NCBI RefSeq assembly: GCF_016107285.1
Contig: NZ_RCVQ01000010.1
Location: forward strand, 1-64,000
Length of the DNA stretch: 64,000 nucleotides
Source of the DNA: Roseomonas sp. KE0001
GTDB lineage: Bacteria; Pseudomonadota; Alphaproteobacteria; Acetobacterales; Acetobacteraceae
Reading direction: 5' to 3'
The notes beneath the pieces were generated by a model. The model was given only the letters and a program-made list of their open reading frames with translations, ran no database searches and was not told where the DNA came from. The translations under genes and the position numbers were made by a program. Of this stretch, positions 57,055 through 64,000 are shown piece after piece (within the stretch, counting starts at the first letter, position 1; each line of letters opens with the position of its first letter).

Positions 57055-58134
57055 TCAGGAGGCCGGGTATGCCGCCGGCCTGAAAGGATGGGCCTGTGCC
57101 GCCACGCGGCGCGAGGGGAGACGCTCCTGCCGCATCATGCGCAGCAGCATGCCTTCCCGCAGGCCGCGATCGGCCACGGTGACGCAGGAGGAGGGCCAGA
57201 CCCTGCGGATGGCGGCATAGATGGCGCAGCCGGGCAGGACGTAATCCGCCCGTTCCGGCCCGACGCAGGGATGCTCGCGCAGGCCGTCCCGCCCGAGCAT
57301 GAAGAGGTCCCGCAACGCCTGATCGGCCTCCTGGATATCGAGCACGCGCCCGTCGATCAGGGGCCGGGAATAGCGCGGCAGGGACAGCGCGACGCCGGCC
57401 AGGGTGGTGACGGTGCCGCTGGTGCCCATCAGCCGCACGCCGCCGGCGCGCATTTCCTGGCCGATGCAATGCACCCGGTCGAAGCGGGCGAGCTCGGCCG
57501 CCACCTCCTCCACCACCCGGTCGAAGCCCTCCGGCGTGTAGCAGCAGAGGCCGGCGCGCTCGGCCAGGGTGACGACGCCGATCGGCAGCGAGACATAGCC
57601 GATCAGCTCGGGCAGGCCGTTCGGAGCGCCACGGATCCAGGCGATCTCGGTGCTGCCACCGCCGATGTCGAAAAGCAACGCCCGCCGATCCTGCGCGCGC
57701 AGCAAGGGCGCGCAGGATTCCATCGCCAGCTCGGCCTCCTCCCGCGCCGAGATGACGCGGATGGGCAGGCCGGTGGTCTCGCGGGCGCGGGCCACGAAGG
57801 CGGCGCCATTCGCGGCCTGGCGGCAGGCCTCGGTGGTGACGGCGAGCAGCCGCCGCAGCGGCCGGCGCAGCAGCTTCTGCGCGCAGGCCTGCAGGGCGGC
57901 CAGGGCCCGCTCCATCGCGCCCTCGGAGAGGCGACCCTGCTGCGCCAGCCCCTCACCCAGTCGGACAACCCGGCTGTAGCTGTCGAGCACCCGGAAGGAG
58001 CCCGCGGGGGTCGGCGTCGCCACCAGCAGCCGGCAATTGTTGGTGCCGAGATCCAGGGCGGCGAAGACACCCCCGGCGGTACCACAGGAGGGGCGGGTCG
58101 AGGCGACGGCAGGATTGGCTATGAGATCTGGCAT
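57055..58134 (-). CDS. ppx: Ppx/GppA family phosphatase
   Basis: A 359-residue exopolyphosphatase or guanosine pentaphosphate phosphatase of the sugar-kinase/actin fold. Segments: AALDLGTNNCRLLVAT (phosphate loop 1), VTTEACRQAANG with the catalytic glutamate, LLFDIGGGSTEIAWIRG (loop 2), and LMGTSGTVTTLAGVALS. It lacks the long C-terminal HD-like domain of E. coli Ppx, as do many alphaproteobacterial forms, so which substrate (polyphosphate or pppGpp) is preferred cannot be told. It heads the run ppx-rlmE-guaB. ATG 58134 is chosen ahead of the domain. Confidence 0.88.
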   Translation of the reverse strand: MPDLIANPAVASTRPSCGTAGGVFAALDLGTNNCRLLVATPTPAGSFRVLDSYSRVVRLGEGLAQQGRLSEGAMERALAALQACAQKLLRRPLRRLLAVTTEACRQAANGAAFVARARETTGLPIRVISAREEAELAMESCAPLLRAQDRRALLFDIGGGSTEIAWIRGAPNGLPELIGYVSLPIGVVTLAERAGLCCYTPEGFDRVVEEVAAELARFDRVHCIGQEMRAGGVRLMGTSGTVTTLAGVALSLPRYSRPLIDGRVLDIQEADQALRDLFMLGRDGLREHPCVGPERADYVLPGCAIYAAIRRVWPSSCVTVADRGLREGMLLRMMRQERLPSRRVAAQAHPFRPAAYPAS

Positions 58135-58325
58135 GGTGTTCGGGGCTTCCCTGGCGCCGCCATGGCGGCAGCGCCCGGGCCAGCTGCCCCATGATCCGGC
58201 GAGCCGGCCCCGGGGGCAAGCGATTTTGCTCCACGCCGCGAAACACGCGCCCACACGGCTTGATCCGTCCGGACGGCAATGCTAAGTGCCCCGCCACGCC
58301 GCCGGACCCGCTCCGACGGACCCGT

Positions 58326-58399
58326 TGGGGAATAGTTTAACGGTAGAACTCCCGACTCTGACTCGGGCAGTCTTGGTTCGAATCCAGGTTCCCCAGCCA
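58326..58399 (+). tRNA. tRNA-Gln(CUG)
   Basis: A 74-base cloverleaf with encoded CCA. Acceptor arms TGGGGAA and TTCCCCA, anticodon arm CCCGA-CTCTGAC-TCGGG with anticodon CTG, T arm CTTGG-TTCGAAT-CCAGG. It stands alone between ppx (divergent) and the AtuA-like gene pair (convergent). Confidence 0.95.
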
Positions 58400-58438
58400 A
58401 ACTCCGTCCCGTTCCGGCTTACACCACCTCGCCCCTGC

Positions 58439-58810
58439 TCATGAGGGGCCGGGCCGGGAGACTTCCCCTCCGCCCAGGGCCGCCTCCGGCACCTCGACCG
58501 TCAGGCCCAGCAGCCGGAAGGAGAGCGTCTTGCCGTGCCCGTCCAGGTTCAGGGCCCCGTTGACGCCGCCCTGCAGCACGTCGTCGATCACGAAATTGCA
58601 TCCGCCAAGGCGCGGCAGGTCGTAGCGCCGCACGCGGGTCGCGCCCCGATGCGCGAAGAGCGCCAGGATCCTGGCCTCGTCCAGCTGCGGCGCCAGCACC
58701 GGCCACAGCGCCGGATCATAGGCGAAGACCGCCACGTTGAGACGATTGCCCTTGTCCCCCGCCCGCGCATGCGCGACGCGGTGCAGGGGCACCTCCACCC
58801 GCCGGCTCAT
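58439..58810 (-). CDS. AtuA C-terminal ferredoxin-fold domain protein
   Basis: A 123-residue protein that corresponds to the small C-terminal domain found fused to, or encoded beside, AtuA-type proteins. Recognised parts: VPLHRVAHARAGDKGNRLNV, RGATRVRRYDLPRLGGCNFV and VLQGGVNGALNLDGHGKTLS. The ATG overlaps the stop of the larger AtuA gene (ATGA), so the two are coupled and probably form one complex. Function unknown beyond association with terpenoid or hydroxy-acid catabolic clusters. Confidence 0.82.
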   Translation of the reverse strand: MSRRVEVPLHRVAHARAGDKGNRLNVAVFAYDPALWPVLAPQLDEARILALFAHRGATRVRRYDLPRLGGCNFVIDDVLQGGVNGALNLDGHGKTLSFRLLGLTVEVPEAALGGGEVSRPGPS

Positions 58811-60192
58811 GCCACATCCTCCAGCCCGAGAAACGACACCCGTGGCCGGACCCGCTCGCGCGGCACCATGAAGGACAGGGTGCGGATGCGGTCCACCACG
58901 CGGGTCCTGGCACCGCCGCCGCCCGCCGGCCCGCAGCACAGGAGGGAGAGCACCTCGCGCGCCGCGCGCTCCGCGGCCTCGCGCGTGTCGGTGGCGACGG
59001 CGAGGCGCAGCCGGATATCCTCCGGCACATCCTTGGGCGCCAGCGCCGCCGCCTCACGCAGCACGCCGGCATCCCCGTCCAGAACGCTGACCACACCGAT
59101 CAGGTCGACGCGCACGCGCCCCTCGATGCCGAGCAGCGCCAGCCGGTCGCGCAGGGTCCGGCCAGCCAGGGCGGCGCGGGCGCGGGCATGGGGCCCCGCA
59201 TAGGAGATCTCGCCCTCGCCCAGCCAGCCGCCCGGCAGGCTGACCGTGGCCTTGAGCCGCTCCGGCCGCGGCCCGCCCCGCGCGCCGCTGACCCGGACCC
59301 GGTCGCGGCCCTCCTCGGCCAGGACCACCGTCGTCACGTCCAGCGTGACATCGGGGGTGAGATAGGCGGCGGGGTCGTGCAGTTCGTAGAGCAGCTGCTC
59401 CTTCACGGTGCGCAGATCGACCAACCCGCCACTGCCCGGCGGCTTGGTGATGACGAAGCCGCCATCCTCCCGCATCTCGGCGATGGGGAAGCCGATCCGG
59501 TGCGGCTCCGGCACCTCCTTCAGACCGGGATCGGCGAAGTATCCGCCGGTGACCTGGCTGCCGCATTCCAGCAGGTGGCCGCAGGCAGTCCCGGCGGCGA
59601 GGCGCGGCCAGTCGTCCTCGGCCCAGCCGAAATGCGCCAGCATCGGACCGAGCGCCAGCGCCGGATCGGCGGCGCGGCCGGTGATCACCACCTGCGCGCC
59701 GCCGCGCAACGCCTCGGCGATCGGGGCCGCGCCCAGATAGACATTGGCGGCGATGACCGCCGACGGGTCCAGCACCGCCCCCTCGTCGCCTTCCCAGGGC
59801 TCCAGGTCATCCAGCGCATCGGTGCCGCGCAGGTCGTCGCCCTCGACGACACCGACCCGCAACGCCCCCAGGCCCAGCTCGCGGCCGAGGCGCAGCACCG
59901 CGCGCGCGGCGCCGGCCGGATTGGTCGCGCCGCCATTGGTGACGATGGGAATGCCATGCGCCACGCAGTCGCGCAGGACAGGCCGCAACAGCGCCTCCAG
60001 GGCCGGCTCGTAGCCGCCCTCCGGATTGTGCCGCCGGTCGCGCTGGGCCAGGGCCAGGGTGCGCTCGCCCAGGACCTCCAGCATCAGCGCCGCGGGTCCG
60101 CCGGCCGCCACCAGCGCCGCCACCACCGGCACCGGCGCGTCCAGCCGGTCGCCCGAGAAGCCTGAGCCACAGCCGATCCTCAGCATCTCCAT
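58807..60192 (-). CDS. AtuA-like (DUF1446) protein
   Basis: A 461-residue cytosolic protein of the acyclic terpene utilisation AtuA family. Hallmarks: LRIGCGSGFSGDRLDAPVP, IVTNGGATNPAGAARAVLRL, VITGRAADPALALGPMLAHF and WGHLLECGSQ-like GTACGHLLECGSQVTGGYFA. Described in Pseudomonas citronellol degradation but without known reaction. It starts five bases after the Bug binding-protein stop and ends coupled to the small AtuA C-terminal gene. In many genomes this trio sits with CoA-transferase and carboxylase genes, and here the carboxylase cluster lies 47 kb away. Confidence 0.88.
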   Translation of the reverse strand: MEMLRIGCGSGFSGDRLDAPVPVVAALVAAGGPAALMLEVLGERTLALAQRDRRHNPEGGYEPALEALLRPVLRDCVAHGIPIVTNGGATNPAGAARAVLRLGRELGLGALRVGVVEGDDLRGTDALDDLEPWEGDEGAVLDPSAVIAANVYLGAAPIAEALRGGAQVVITGRAADPALALGPMLAHFGWAEDDWPRLAAGTACGHLLECGSQVTGGYFADPGLKEVPEPHRIGFPIAEMREDGGFVITKPPGSGGLVDLRTVKEQLLYELHDPAAYLTPDVTLDVTTVVLAEEGRDRVRVSGARGGPRPERLKATVSLPGGWLGEGEISYAGPHARARAALAGRTLRDRLALLGIEGRVRVDLIGVVSVLDGDAGVLREAAALAPKDVPEDIRLRLAVATDTREAAERAAREVLSLLCCGPAGGGGARTRVVDRIRTLSFMVPRERVRPRVSFLGLEDVA

Positions 60193-60197
60193 GGCGC

Positions 60198-61178
60198 TCA
60201 ATCCGCCCGCGCGCCGGAGATGCGCACCACCTCGGCCCATTTGGCGATGTCGGCGCGCAGGAAGGGCACGAAGTCGTCAGGCGGCAGGCCGACCGGCTCC
60301 AGCCCCTGCTCCACCAGGCGCGGACGGACCTCGGGCGAGGCCAGCGCAGCCTGCAGCGCGGCGAAGATGCGGTCGCGCACCGGGCCGGGCAGGCCGGCAG
60401 GCGCGAAGAGACCGTGCCAGGCGCTGACGTCGAAATCCTCGACCCCCTGCTCCATCGCGGTCGGCACATGCGGCGTCCATTCCAGCCGCTTCGCCGAGGT
60501 GGCGGCCAGGGCGCGCAGCGTGCCGTCCCGCACGAAGGGCAGCACCGCCGTCACCTGATAGATGGTCATCGGCACGTTGCCGGCGATGACATCGGTCACC
60601 GCCTGCGCGCCGGAGCGGTAGGGCACGTGCTCGAGCGGCGCGCCGCTGCGCAGCTTCAGCAGCTCTCCGGCCAGGTGCGAGGAGGTGCCGTTCCCGGCCG
60701 AGGCGTAGCTGACGCCGCGCTGCGTCCGCGCCCAGGCGAGGAACTCCGGCAGGGTCCTGGCCGGGACCGAGGGATTCACGACCAGCAGGTTCGGGGCCGT
60801 CGTCACCAGCGAGATCGGCGTGAAGTCCCGCAGGACGTCGTAGGGGATCGAGGGCATCAGCGACATGTTCACCGAATGCGAGGCGATGCTGCCCATGCAG
60901 AGGGTGTAACCATCCGGCGCGGACTTCGCGACCGCGTCGCTGCCCACCACCCCGCCGGCCCCGGCCCGGTTCTCCACCACCACCGGCTGGCCGAGGCCGC
61001 GCGACATCTGCGGCGAGACCAGGCGGGTCATGATGTCGGTGCTGGTGCCGGCGCCGAAGGGCACGACCATGCGGATGGTCCGGGCCGGCCATTCCGCCTG
61101 GGCGTCGGCCCGTCCGGGCAGCAGGGCCACCGCGGTCGCGCCAAGCAGCAGCCGGCGCGTGCCGATGATCGGTCGCAT
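60198..61178 (-). CDS. Bug-family (TctC-like) solute-binding protein
   Basis: A 326-residue periplasmic binding protein with a Tat/Sec signal (TRRLLLGATAVALLPGRADA, cleavage near 26). Family pattern: WPARTIRMVVPFGAGTSTDI, VVENRAGAGGVVGSDAVAKS, PDGYTLCMGSIASHSVNMSL and GLFAPAGLPGPVRDRIFAAL. Bug proteins bind carboxylates or aromatic acids, often without a dedicated permease nearby; none of the TctAB genes is here. An AtuA pair follows at five bases, suggesting uptake of a related acid. The ATG at 61178 has a GGGAGGAT ribosome site. A second, mostly lost Bug gene is at 7159-7281. Confidence 0.9.
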   Translation of the reverse strand: MRPIIGTRRLLLGATAVALLPGRADAQAEWPARTIRMVVPFGAGTSTDIMTRLVSPQMSRGLGQPVVVENRAGAGGVVGSDAVAKSAPDGYTLCMGSIASHSVNMSLMPSIPYDVLRDFTPISLVTTAPNLLVVNPSVPARTLPEFLAWARTQRGVSYASAGNGTSSHLAGELLKLRSGAPLEHVPYRSGAQAVTDVIAGNVPMTIYQVTAVLPFVRDGTLRALAATSAKRLEWTPHVPTAMEQGVEDFDVSAWHGLFAPAGLPGPVRDRIFAALQAALASPEVRPRLVEQGLEPVGLPPDDFVPFLRADIAKWAEVVRISGARAD

Positions 61179-61571
61179 CGCGATCCTCCCGTTTTGCCAC
61201 GCCGGAAGTCTCGGCGGGACTTCAGACATGCCAAGCGGCCGGTCATCGTACAATGGAAATGATCCGATCCTTCCCCAGACCGTCCCCATGCAAGCCGGTC
61301 CGCGCCGCCAAGGCGCTGGCCCGCCTGACCCCGGAGCCGGGGATGGCGCGGCGGGTCCTGCTGCCGCCGGCCGCTCACTCTCCCCGGCGGCCGAGGCCTT
61401 CGCCATGGCACTCCGCGCGGCCGCCCGGAAGGCCCGGCCCGCGGACCCTTAACAGGTTGGAATCCTGCGCGTAGAACCCCGGCCACCTCTGATGGCGGCA
61501 GGCCGCCGGGCCGCCGCGAACCGGATCGAGCTTGCCATGCCGAGACTGACAACGCGGAGCGACCGTCCCCG
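61179..61571. other. Intergenic region with no recognised feature
   Basis: A 393-base gap between the divergent Bug gene and the small H1-like gene. I see no coding homology, RNA gene or repeat. Short hairpin-like pieces occur near 61440-61480 but do not form a known structure. Confidence 0.4.
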
Positions 61572-61844
61572 ATGAGTGGCAAGGCCCAGGCCCGTTCCAC
61601 CACGCCGCGCCGCCGCGTCGCTTCCGCCAAGTCGCCGGCGAAGGCGCCACGCCGCGCCGCCGGGACCGAGAAGGCCGCACAGCCCGCCAAGGCGGGCCGG
61701 CGCAAGCCGGCAGCGGCCAGGCCACCCGCCAGGCCGCCGGGCGGCGGTCTGCGGCGGCAGGTCGCCGACTACCTGCTGGGCGTGCTGATGCTGGGCGCGG
61801 CGACCTGGGGGCTGATGTCCTTCCTCGGCGTGTCGCCGTTCTGA
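61572..61844 (+). CDS. Small basic H1-like protein with a C-terminal membrane segment
   Basis: A 90-residue protein of two parts. Residues 1-58 are a disordered, Lys/Ala/Pro/Arg-rich tail (AKSPAKAPRRAAGTEKAAQP) resembling histone H1-like bacterial proteins. Residues about 66-86 (LLGVLMLGAATWGLMSFLG) form one hydrophobic membrane helix near the C-terminus. A GGAG ribosome site lies 10 bases upstream of the ATG. Such a protein might tether DNA or another acidic partner to the membrane; that is speculation. It is convergent with the DUF1537 gene and followed by tandem repeats. Confidence 0.6.
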   Translation: MSGKAQARSTTPRRRVASAKSPAKAPRRAAGTEKAAQPAKAGRRKPAAARPPARPPGGGLRRQVADYLLGVLMLGAATWGLMSFLGVSPF

Positions 61845-61846
61845 TC

Positions 61847-61942
61847 GCCCGGCCGGACGGCTCCGCCGCTGTTCAGCCGGACGGCTCCGCCGTTGTTCAG
61901 CCGGGCGGCTCCGCCGTCGTCTAGCCGGGCGGCTCCGCCGCG
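61847..61942. repeat. Four-copy 24-bp tandem repeat at a convergent gene junction
   Basis: Four contiguous 24-base copies (61847, 61871, 61895, 61919 onward), each sharing the core GGCTCCGCCG and differing at one to five positions. The core GGCGGCTCCGCC in copies 3 and 4 is self-complementary, so each copy can make a short hairpin. The array spans the stop of the DUF1537 gene (61921-61923) and lies just after the H1-like gene, where it may terminate transcription in both directions. Confidence 0.8.
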
Positions 61943-62946
61943 GTCGCCAGTTCCCGCAGCAGGCCGGGCTGCCCCACGCCGGAGCGCTGGAAGATCACGC
62001 CGGTCCCGTCCAGCAGGCCGCCGCGCAGCCGCAGGAAGGGCAGGCCCTGCGGGATCAGCCCCTCGACCCGGAGCGACTCCGCGCCCAGCACGCCGGCCAG
62101 TCCGCGCAGCGTATCGCCGCCGCTGACCAGCAGCGTGGCGGGCGCCGGCAGGCGGCGCAGCAGCGCGCCGAAGGCCAGCTCGGCGCGCCGCGCCGCCTCG
62201 CCGGGCGAGGTCGTGGCCGCCAGGTTCAGTCGCAGGAAGGCGGCGCCGTGCCGCTCCAGGCGCCGCTGCACGCGTTCCGGCTTCTCGTTGTCGGCCAGCG
62301 TCATGGACATGGGCGAGGCCTCGGCGAACTGCGCCGTGCTCATCGGATGCAGGGCGCCGAGCAGGCCGAGCAGCGGCAGGACGGGACGGACCGGGCAAGG
62401 CGGAAGGTCGGCCAGGGCGGCAGCCAGCGCGAGGCCGCCGGACCACAGCACCGGTCCCTCGATCGCGCGCCCGGCGGCCACCACCTGCTGCAGCTCCGCG
62501 GCGTCCCTGACCAGCCAGAGGCTGGCGCCCTCCGGCACCGGATCGCCCGGCATGGCCAGGGCGGCAGACAGCCCGGCACCGGCCAGGGCGTCGCGCAGCC
62601 CCGCCACGGCCTGAAGGCCCGGCCCGGCATCCGGCACCAGGATGGCGCGCCGGAACGGGCCGCTGCCGAACAGCGCCGCGATCTCCGCCGCCGGACTGCC
62701 GCGCAGCCGCGCGTCCAGGACGTGGAAGGCCAGCTCGCCCTCCGCCAGGGTCGGCGCCCAGGCCCGGAAGCGGGCGGCGGCCAGATGCGGCGCGCGGTCC
62801 CGCGTGCGGGCGTCAAGTCCGGCGGCCTCGGGCAGGGCCGCGGTGCTCCAGCCGCAGCTTACCGGGCCGGCCGCGCCCGTGAACCGCGCGGCGGTCTCCA
62901 GGGTTCCGGCGAGGTCATCGGCCAGCAGGCGAATGCGCAGGGTCAT
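61921..62946 (-). CDS. Four-carbon acid sugar kinase family protein (DUF1537)
   Basis: A 341-residue protein of the DUF1537/OtnK family. The N-terminal domain starts RIRLLADDLAGTLETAARFT (family: LADDxTGA); the C-terminal nucleotide-binding domain has LLVSGGDTLRGLAGVLGAES and ends with LIPQGLPFLRLRGG, where the family shows GGDTA and P-G-V-P. Members phosphorylate D-threonate, D-erythronate or related acids. It is short for the family (about 400-420), so part of the middle is reduced, and activity is uncertain. The stop lies inside the 24-base repeat array. It diverges from the amino acid permease genes. Confidence 0.8.
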   Translation of the reverse strand: MTLRIRLLADDLAGTLETAARFTGAAGPVSCGWSTAALPEAAGLDARTRDRAPHLAAARFRAWAPTLAEGELAFHVLDARLRGSPAAEIAALFGSGPFRRAILVPDAGPGLQAVAGLRDALAGAGLSAALAMPGDPVPEGASLWLVRDAAELQQVVAAGRAIEGPVLWSGGLALAAALADLPPCPVRPVLPLLGLLGALHPMSTAQFAEASPMSMTLADNEKPERVQRRLERHGAAFLRLNLAATTSPGEAARRAELAFGALLRRLPAPATLLVSGGDTLRGLAGVLGAESLRVEGLIPQGLPFLRLRGGLLDGTGVIFQRSGVGQPGLLRELATAAEPPG

Positions 62947-63136
62947 GCCGAGCGGATTAGCGCCTCGCCCCCCCTTCCGCCAACAGCCGATGCGGCCGCC
63001 TTGCCAGCCGCCGCGTTCCGGTCCAGCCTCGGCGGCGGACCGGCTCTCTGAAGGCCGGCACGGGAGCGGATCAGGAGGGACGGCCGATGCCAGGCCAGAG
63101 TCCAGGGGCGGCGGCCCCACGGCCAGAGGCGGCCGG

Positions 63137-63808
63137 ATGACCTATGTCTTCGAGTTCGGTCAGGTCTTCGCTGCCTGGGACGAGCTGCTGGCCGGCGCGC
63201 TGCGCACCCTCTGGCTCTCCGCCGCCTCGATGGCCATCGGCCTGGTGCTGGCCATCCTCGGCGCGCTCGGCAAGACCAGCGGCCCCACCTGGCTGCGCTG
63301 GCTGCTCGACGCCTATATCGAGCAGATCCGCAACACCCCCTTCCTGATCCAGATCTTCCTGGTCTTCTTCGGCCTGCCGGCCATCGGCCTGCGACTGGAG
63401 GCCGACCAGGCCGCGCTGCTCGCGATGGTGATCAACGTCGCGGCCTACGGCATCGAGATCATCCGCGCCGGCATCGAGAGCATCGGCAAGGGGCAGATCG
63501 AGGCCGGACGGGCGCTCGGGCTGCATTCCCTGCAGATCTTCCGCCACATCATCCTCAAGCCGGCGCTGCAGGCGATCTACCCGGCGCTCACCAGCCAGTT
63601 CATCCTGCTGATGCTGAATTCCAGCGTCTGCTCGGCGATCGCGGCCAGCGAGCTGACCGCGGCGGCGAACGACATCCAGGCGCGCAACTTCCGCAGCTTC
63701 GAGGTCTATTTCGTCGTCACCGGCATGTACTTCGCCATGTCGCTGATCTTCTGGGGGATCTTCGCCGTGATCGAGCGTGCCTTCCTGCGCCGCCCGGCGA
63801 CGCGCTGA
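63137..63808 (+). CDS. Polar amino acid ABC permease (HisM/GltJ family)
   Basis: A 223-residue inner-membrane permease with about five hydrophobic segments. Hallmarks: LRTLWLSAASMAIGLVLAIL, IEQIRNTPFLIQIFLVFFGL, NVAAYGIEIIRAGIESIGKG and the coupling loop QIEAGRALGLHSLQIFRHII. This type imports glutamate, histidine, arginine or related amino acids. ATG 63137 is used; the upstream open frame shows no homology. The second permease starts ten bases after its stop. Confidence 0.92.
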   Translation: MTYVFEFGQVFAAWDELLAGALRTLWLSAASMAIGLVLAILGALGKTSGPTWLRWLLDAYIEQIRNTPFLIQIFLVFFGLPAIGLRLEADQAALLAMVINVAAYGIEIIRAGIESIGKGQIEAGRALGLHSLQIFRHIILKPALQAIYPALTSQFILLMLNSSVCSAIAASELTAAANDIQARNFRSFEVYFVVTGMYFAMSLIFWGIFAVIERAFLRRPATR

Positions 63809-63818
63809 GGCGGCGGGC

Positions 63819-64000
63819 ATGCGCGAGTTCGGCCTCAACGAATTCTGGTTCATCCTCCTGGCGGTGCGCTGGACGCTGCTGCTCTCCGTCGCCGCCTTCC
63901 TCGGCGGCTGCCTCGGCGGCCTCGCCATCGCGCTGATGCGCACCAGCCACCTCGCCGCGCTGCGCTGGCTCGCCATCGGCTACATCAAGCTGTTCCAGGG
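63819..64000 (+). CDS. Polar amino acid ABC permease, second subunit, partial
   Basis: The first 60 residues of a second permease, cut off by the window's right end: MREFGLNEFWFILLAVRWTL then LLSVAAFLGGCLGGLAIALM and a polar loop leading to GYIKLFQG, the start of the family's Y-I-x-x-F-Q-G segment before RTP. It follows the first permease by ten bases, as in two-permease amino acid importers; the ATPase and binding protein should lie to the right. Confidence 0.85.
   Translation, partial: MREFGLNEFWFILLAVRWTLLLSVAAFLGGCLGGLAIALMRTSHLAALRWLAIGYIKLFQ

Noticed and set aside
58439-60192. Functional atu (citronellol) operon
   Set aside because: Only the AtuA parts are here; the other atu genes are absent from the neighbourhood.
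61440-61480. tRNA-like anticodon arm (AGG-ATTCCAA-CCT on the minus strand)
   Set aside because: No matching D arm, T arm or acceptor stem surrounds it.
61847-61942. CRISPR-like repeat array
   Set aside because: The copies are contiguous with no spacers; it is a simple tandem repeat.

Overview
The window looks like chromosomal DNA from a very GC-rich alphaproteobacterium. Acetobacteraceae of the Roseomonas type is the best guess. The grounds are protein style, an uvrC-pgsA-moaD-moaE cluster, a ybjN-proC pair, an ihfA-merR pair, a second-type GltX with an HVGN motif, a phasin gene, many solute-binding-protein transporters and a Bug-family binding protein. There are about 60 complete protein genes, two tRNA genes (Pro-GGG, Gln-CUG) and one gene cut by the right edge. 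I see no insertion sequence, prophage, CRISPR array or obvious biosynthetic island.

Layout. 0.5-7.1 kb: MFS transporter, acetyltransferase, an OxyR-like regulator divergent from nhaA, fructose-bisphosphatase, chromate transporter. 7.1-12.0 kb: a decaying branched-chain acyl-CoA catabolic cluster. Both subunits of a biotin-dependent carboxylase are intact, but a Bug binding protein, a CaiB/BaiF CoA-transferase, an enoyl-CoA hydratase and an HMG-CoA lyase survive only as fragments. 12.1-18.2 kb: a lone DUF4347 protein, a taurine/nitrate-type ABC importer and a hybrid histidine kinase. 18.3-24.7 kb: pteridine-reductase-like SDR with folB, an AT-rich gap with DnaA boxes, then uvrC, pgsA, a lipoprotein, moaD and moaE. 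24.7-29.6 kb (minus strand): NAD(P)-binding protein, gltX, small hypothetical, a NadE-like protein stripped of catalytic motifs, DMT exporter. 29.8-32.3 kb: ybjN, proC, TetR-like regulator, phasin.

32.4-39.5 kb: kinase/response regulator/MarR operon divergent from a branched-chain aminotransferase, then glycerate kinase, pyruvate kinase and a TPR protein. 39.8-43.6 kb: four-gene YehZYXW-type osmoprotectant importer. 43.6-48.4 kb: Liv-type branched-chain amino acid importer. 48.5-51.6 kb: Rrf2 regulator divergent from cysK, then a soluble PAS chemoreceptor. 51.6-58.4 kb: tRNA-Pro, merR, ihfA, acetyltransferase, rsmB, guaB, rlmE, ppx, tRNA-Gln. 58.4-64 kb: AtuA-like pair with a Bug binding protein, a small H1-like membrane protein, a DUF1537 kinase, and the start of a polar amino acid importer.

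The genes mainly serve nutrient uptake and central metabolism. The most interesting points are the OxyR-like protein that has lost the peroxidatic cysteine but still has a textbook OxyR operator beside nhaA, the NadE-like pseudoenzyme, the patterned decay of the carboxylase cluster, and the origin-like gap before uvrC. I did not find a convincing wholly new multi-gene system.
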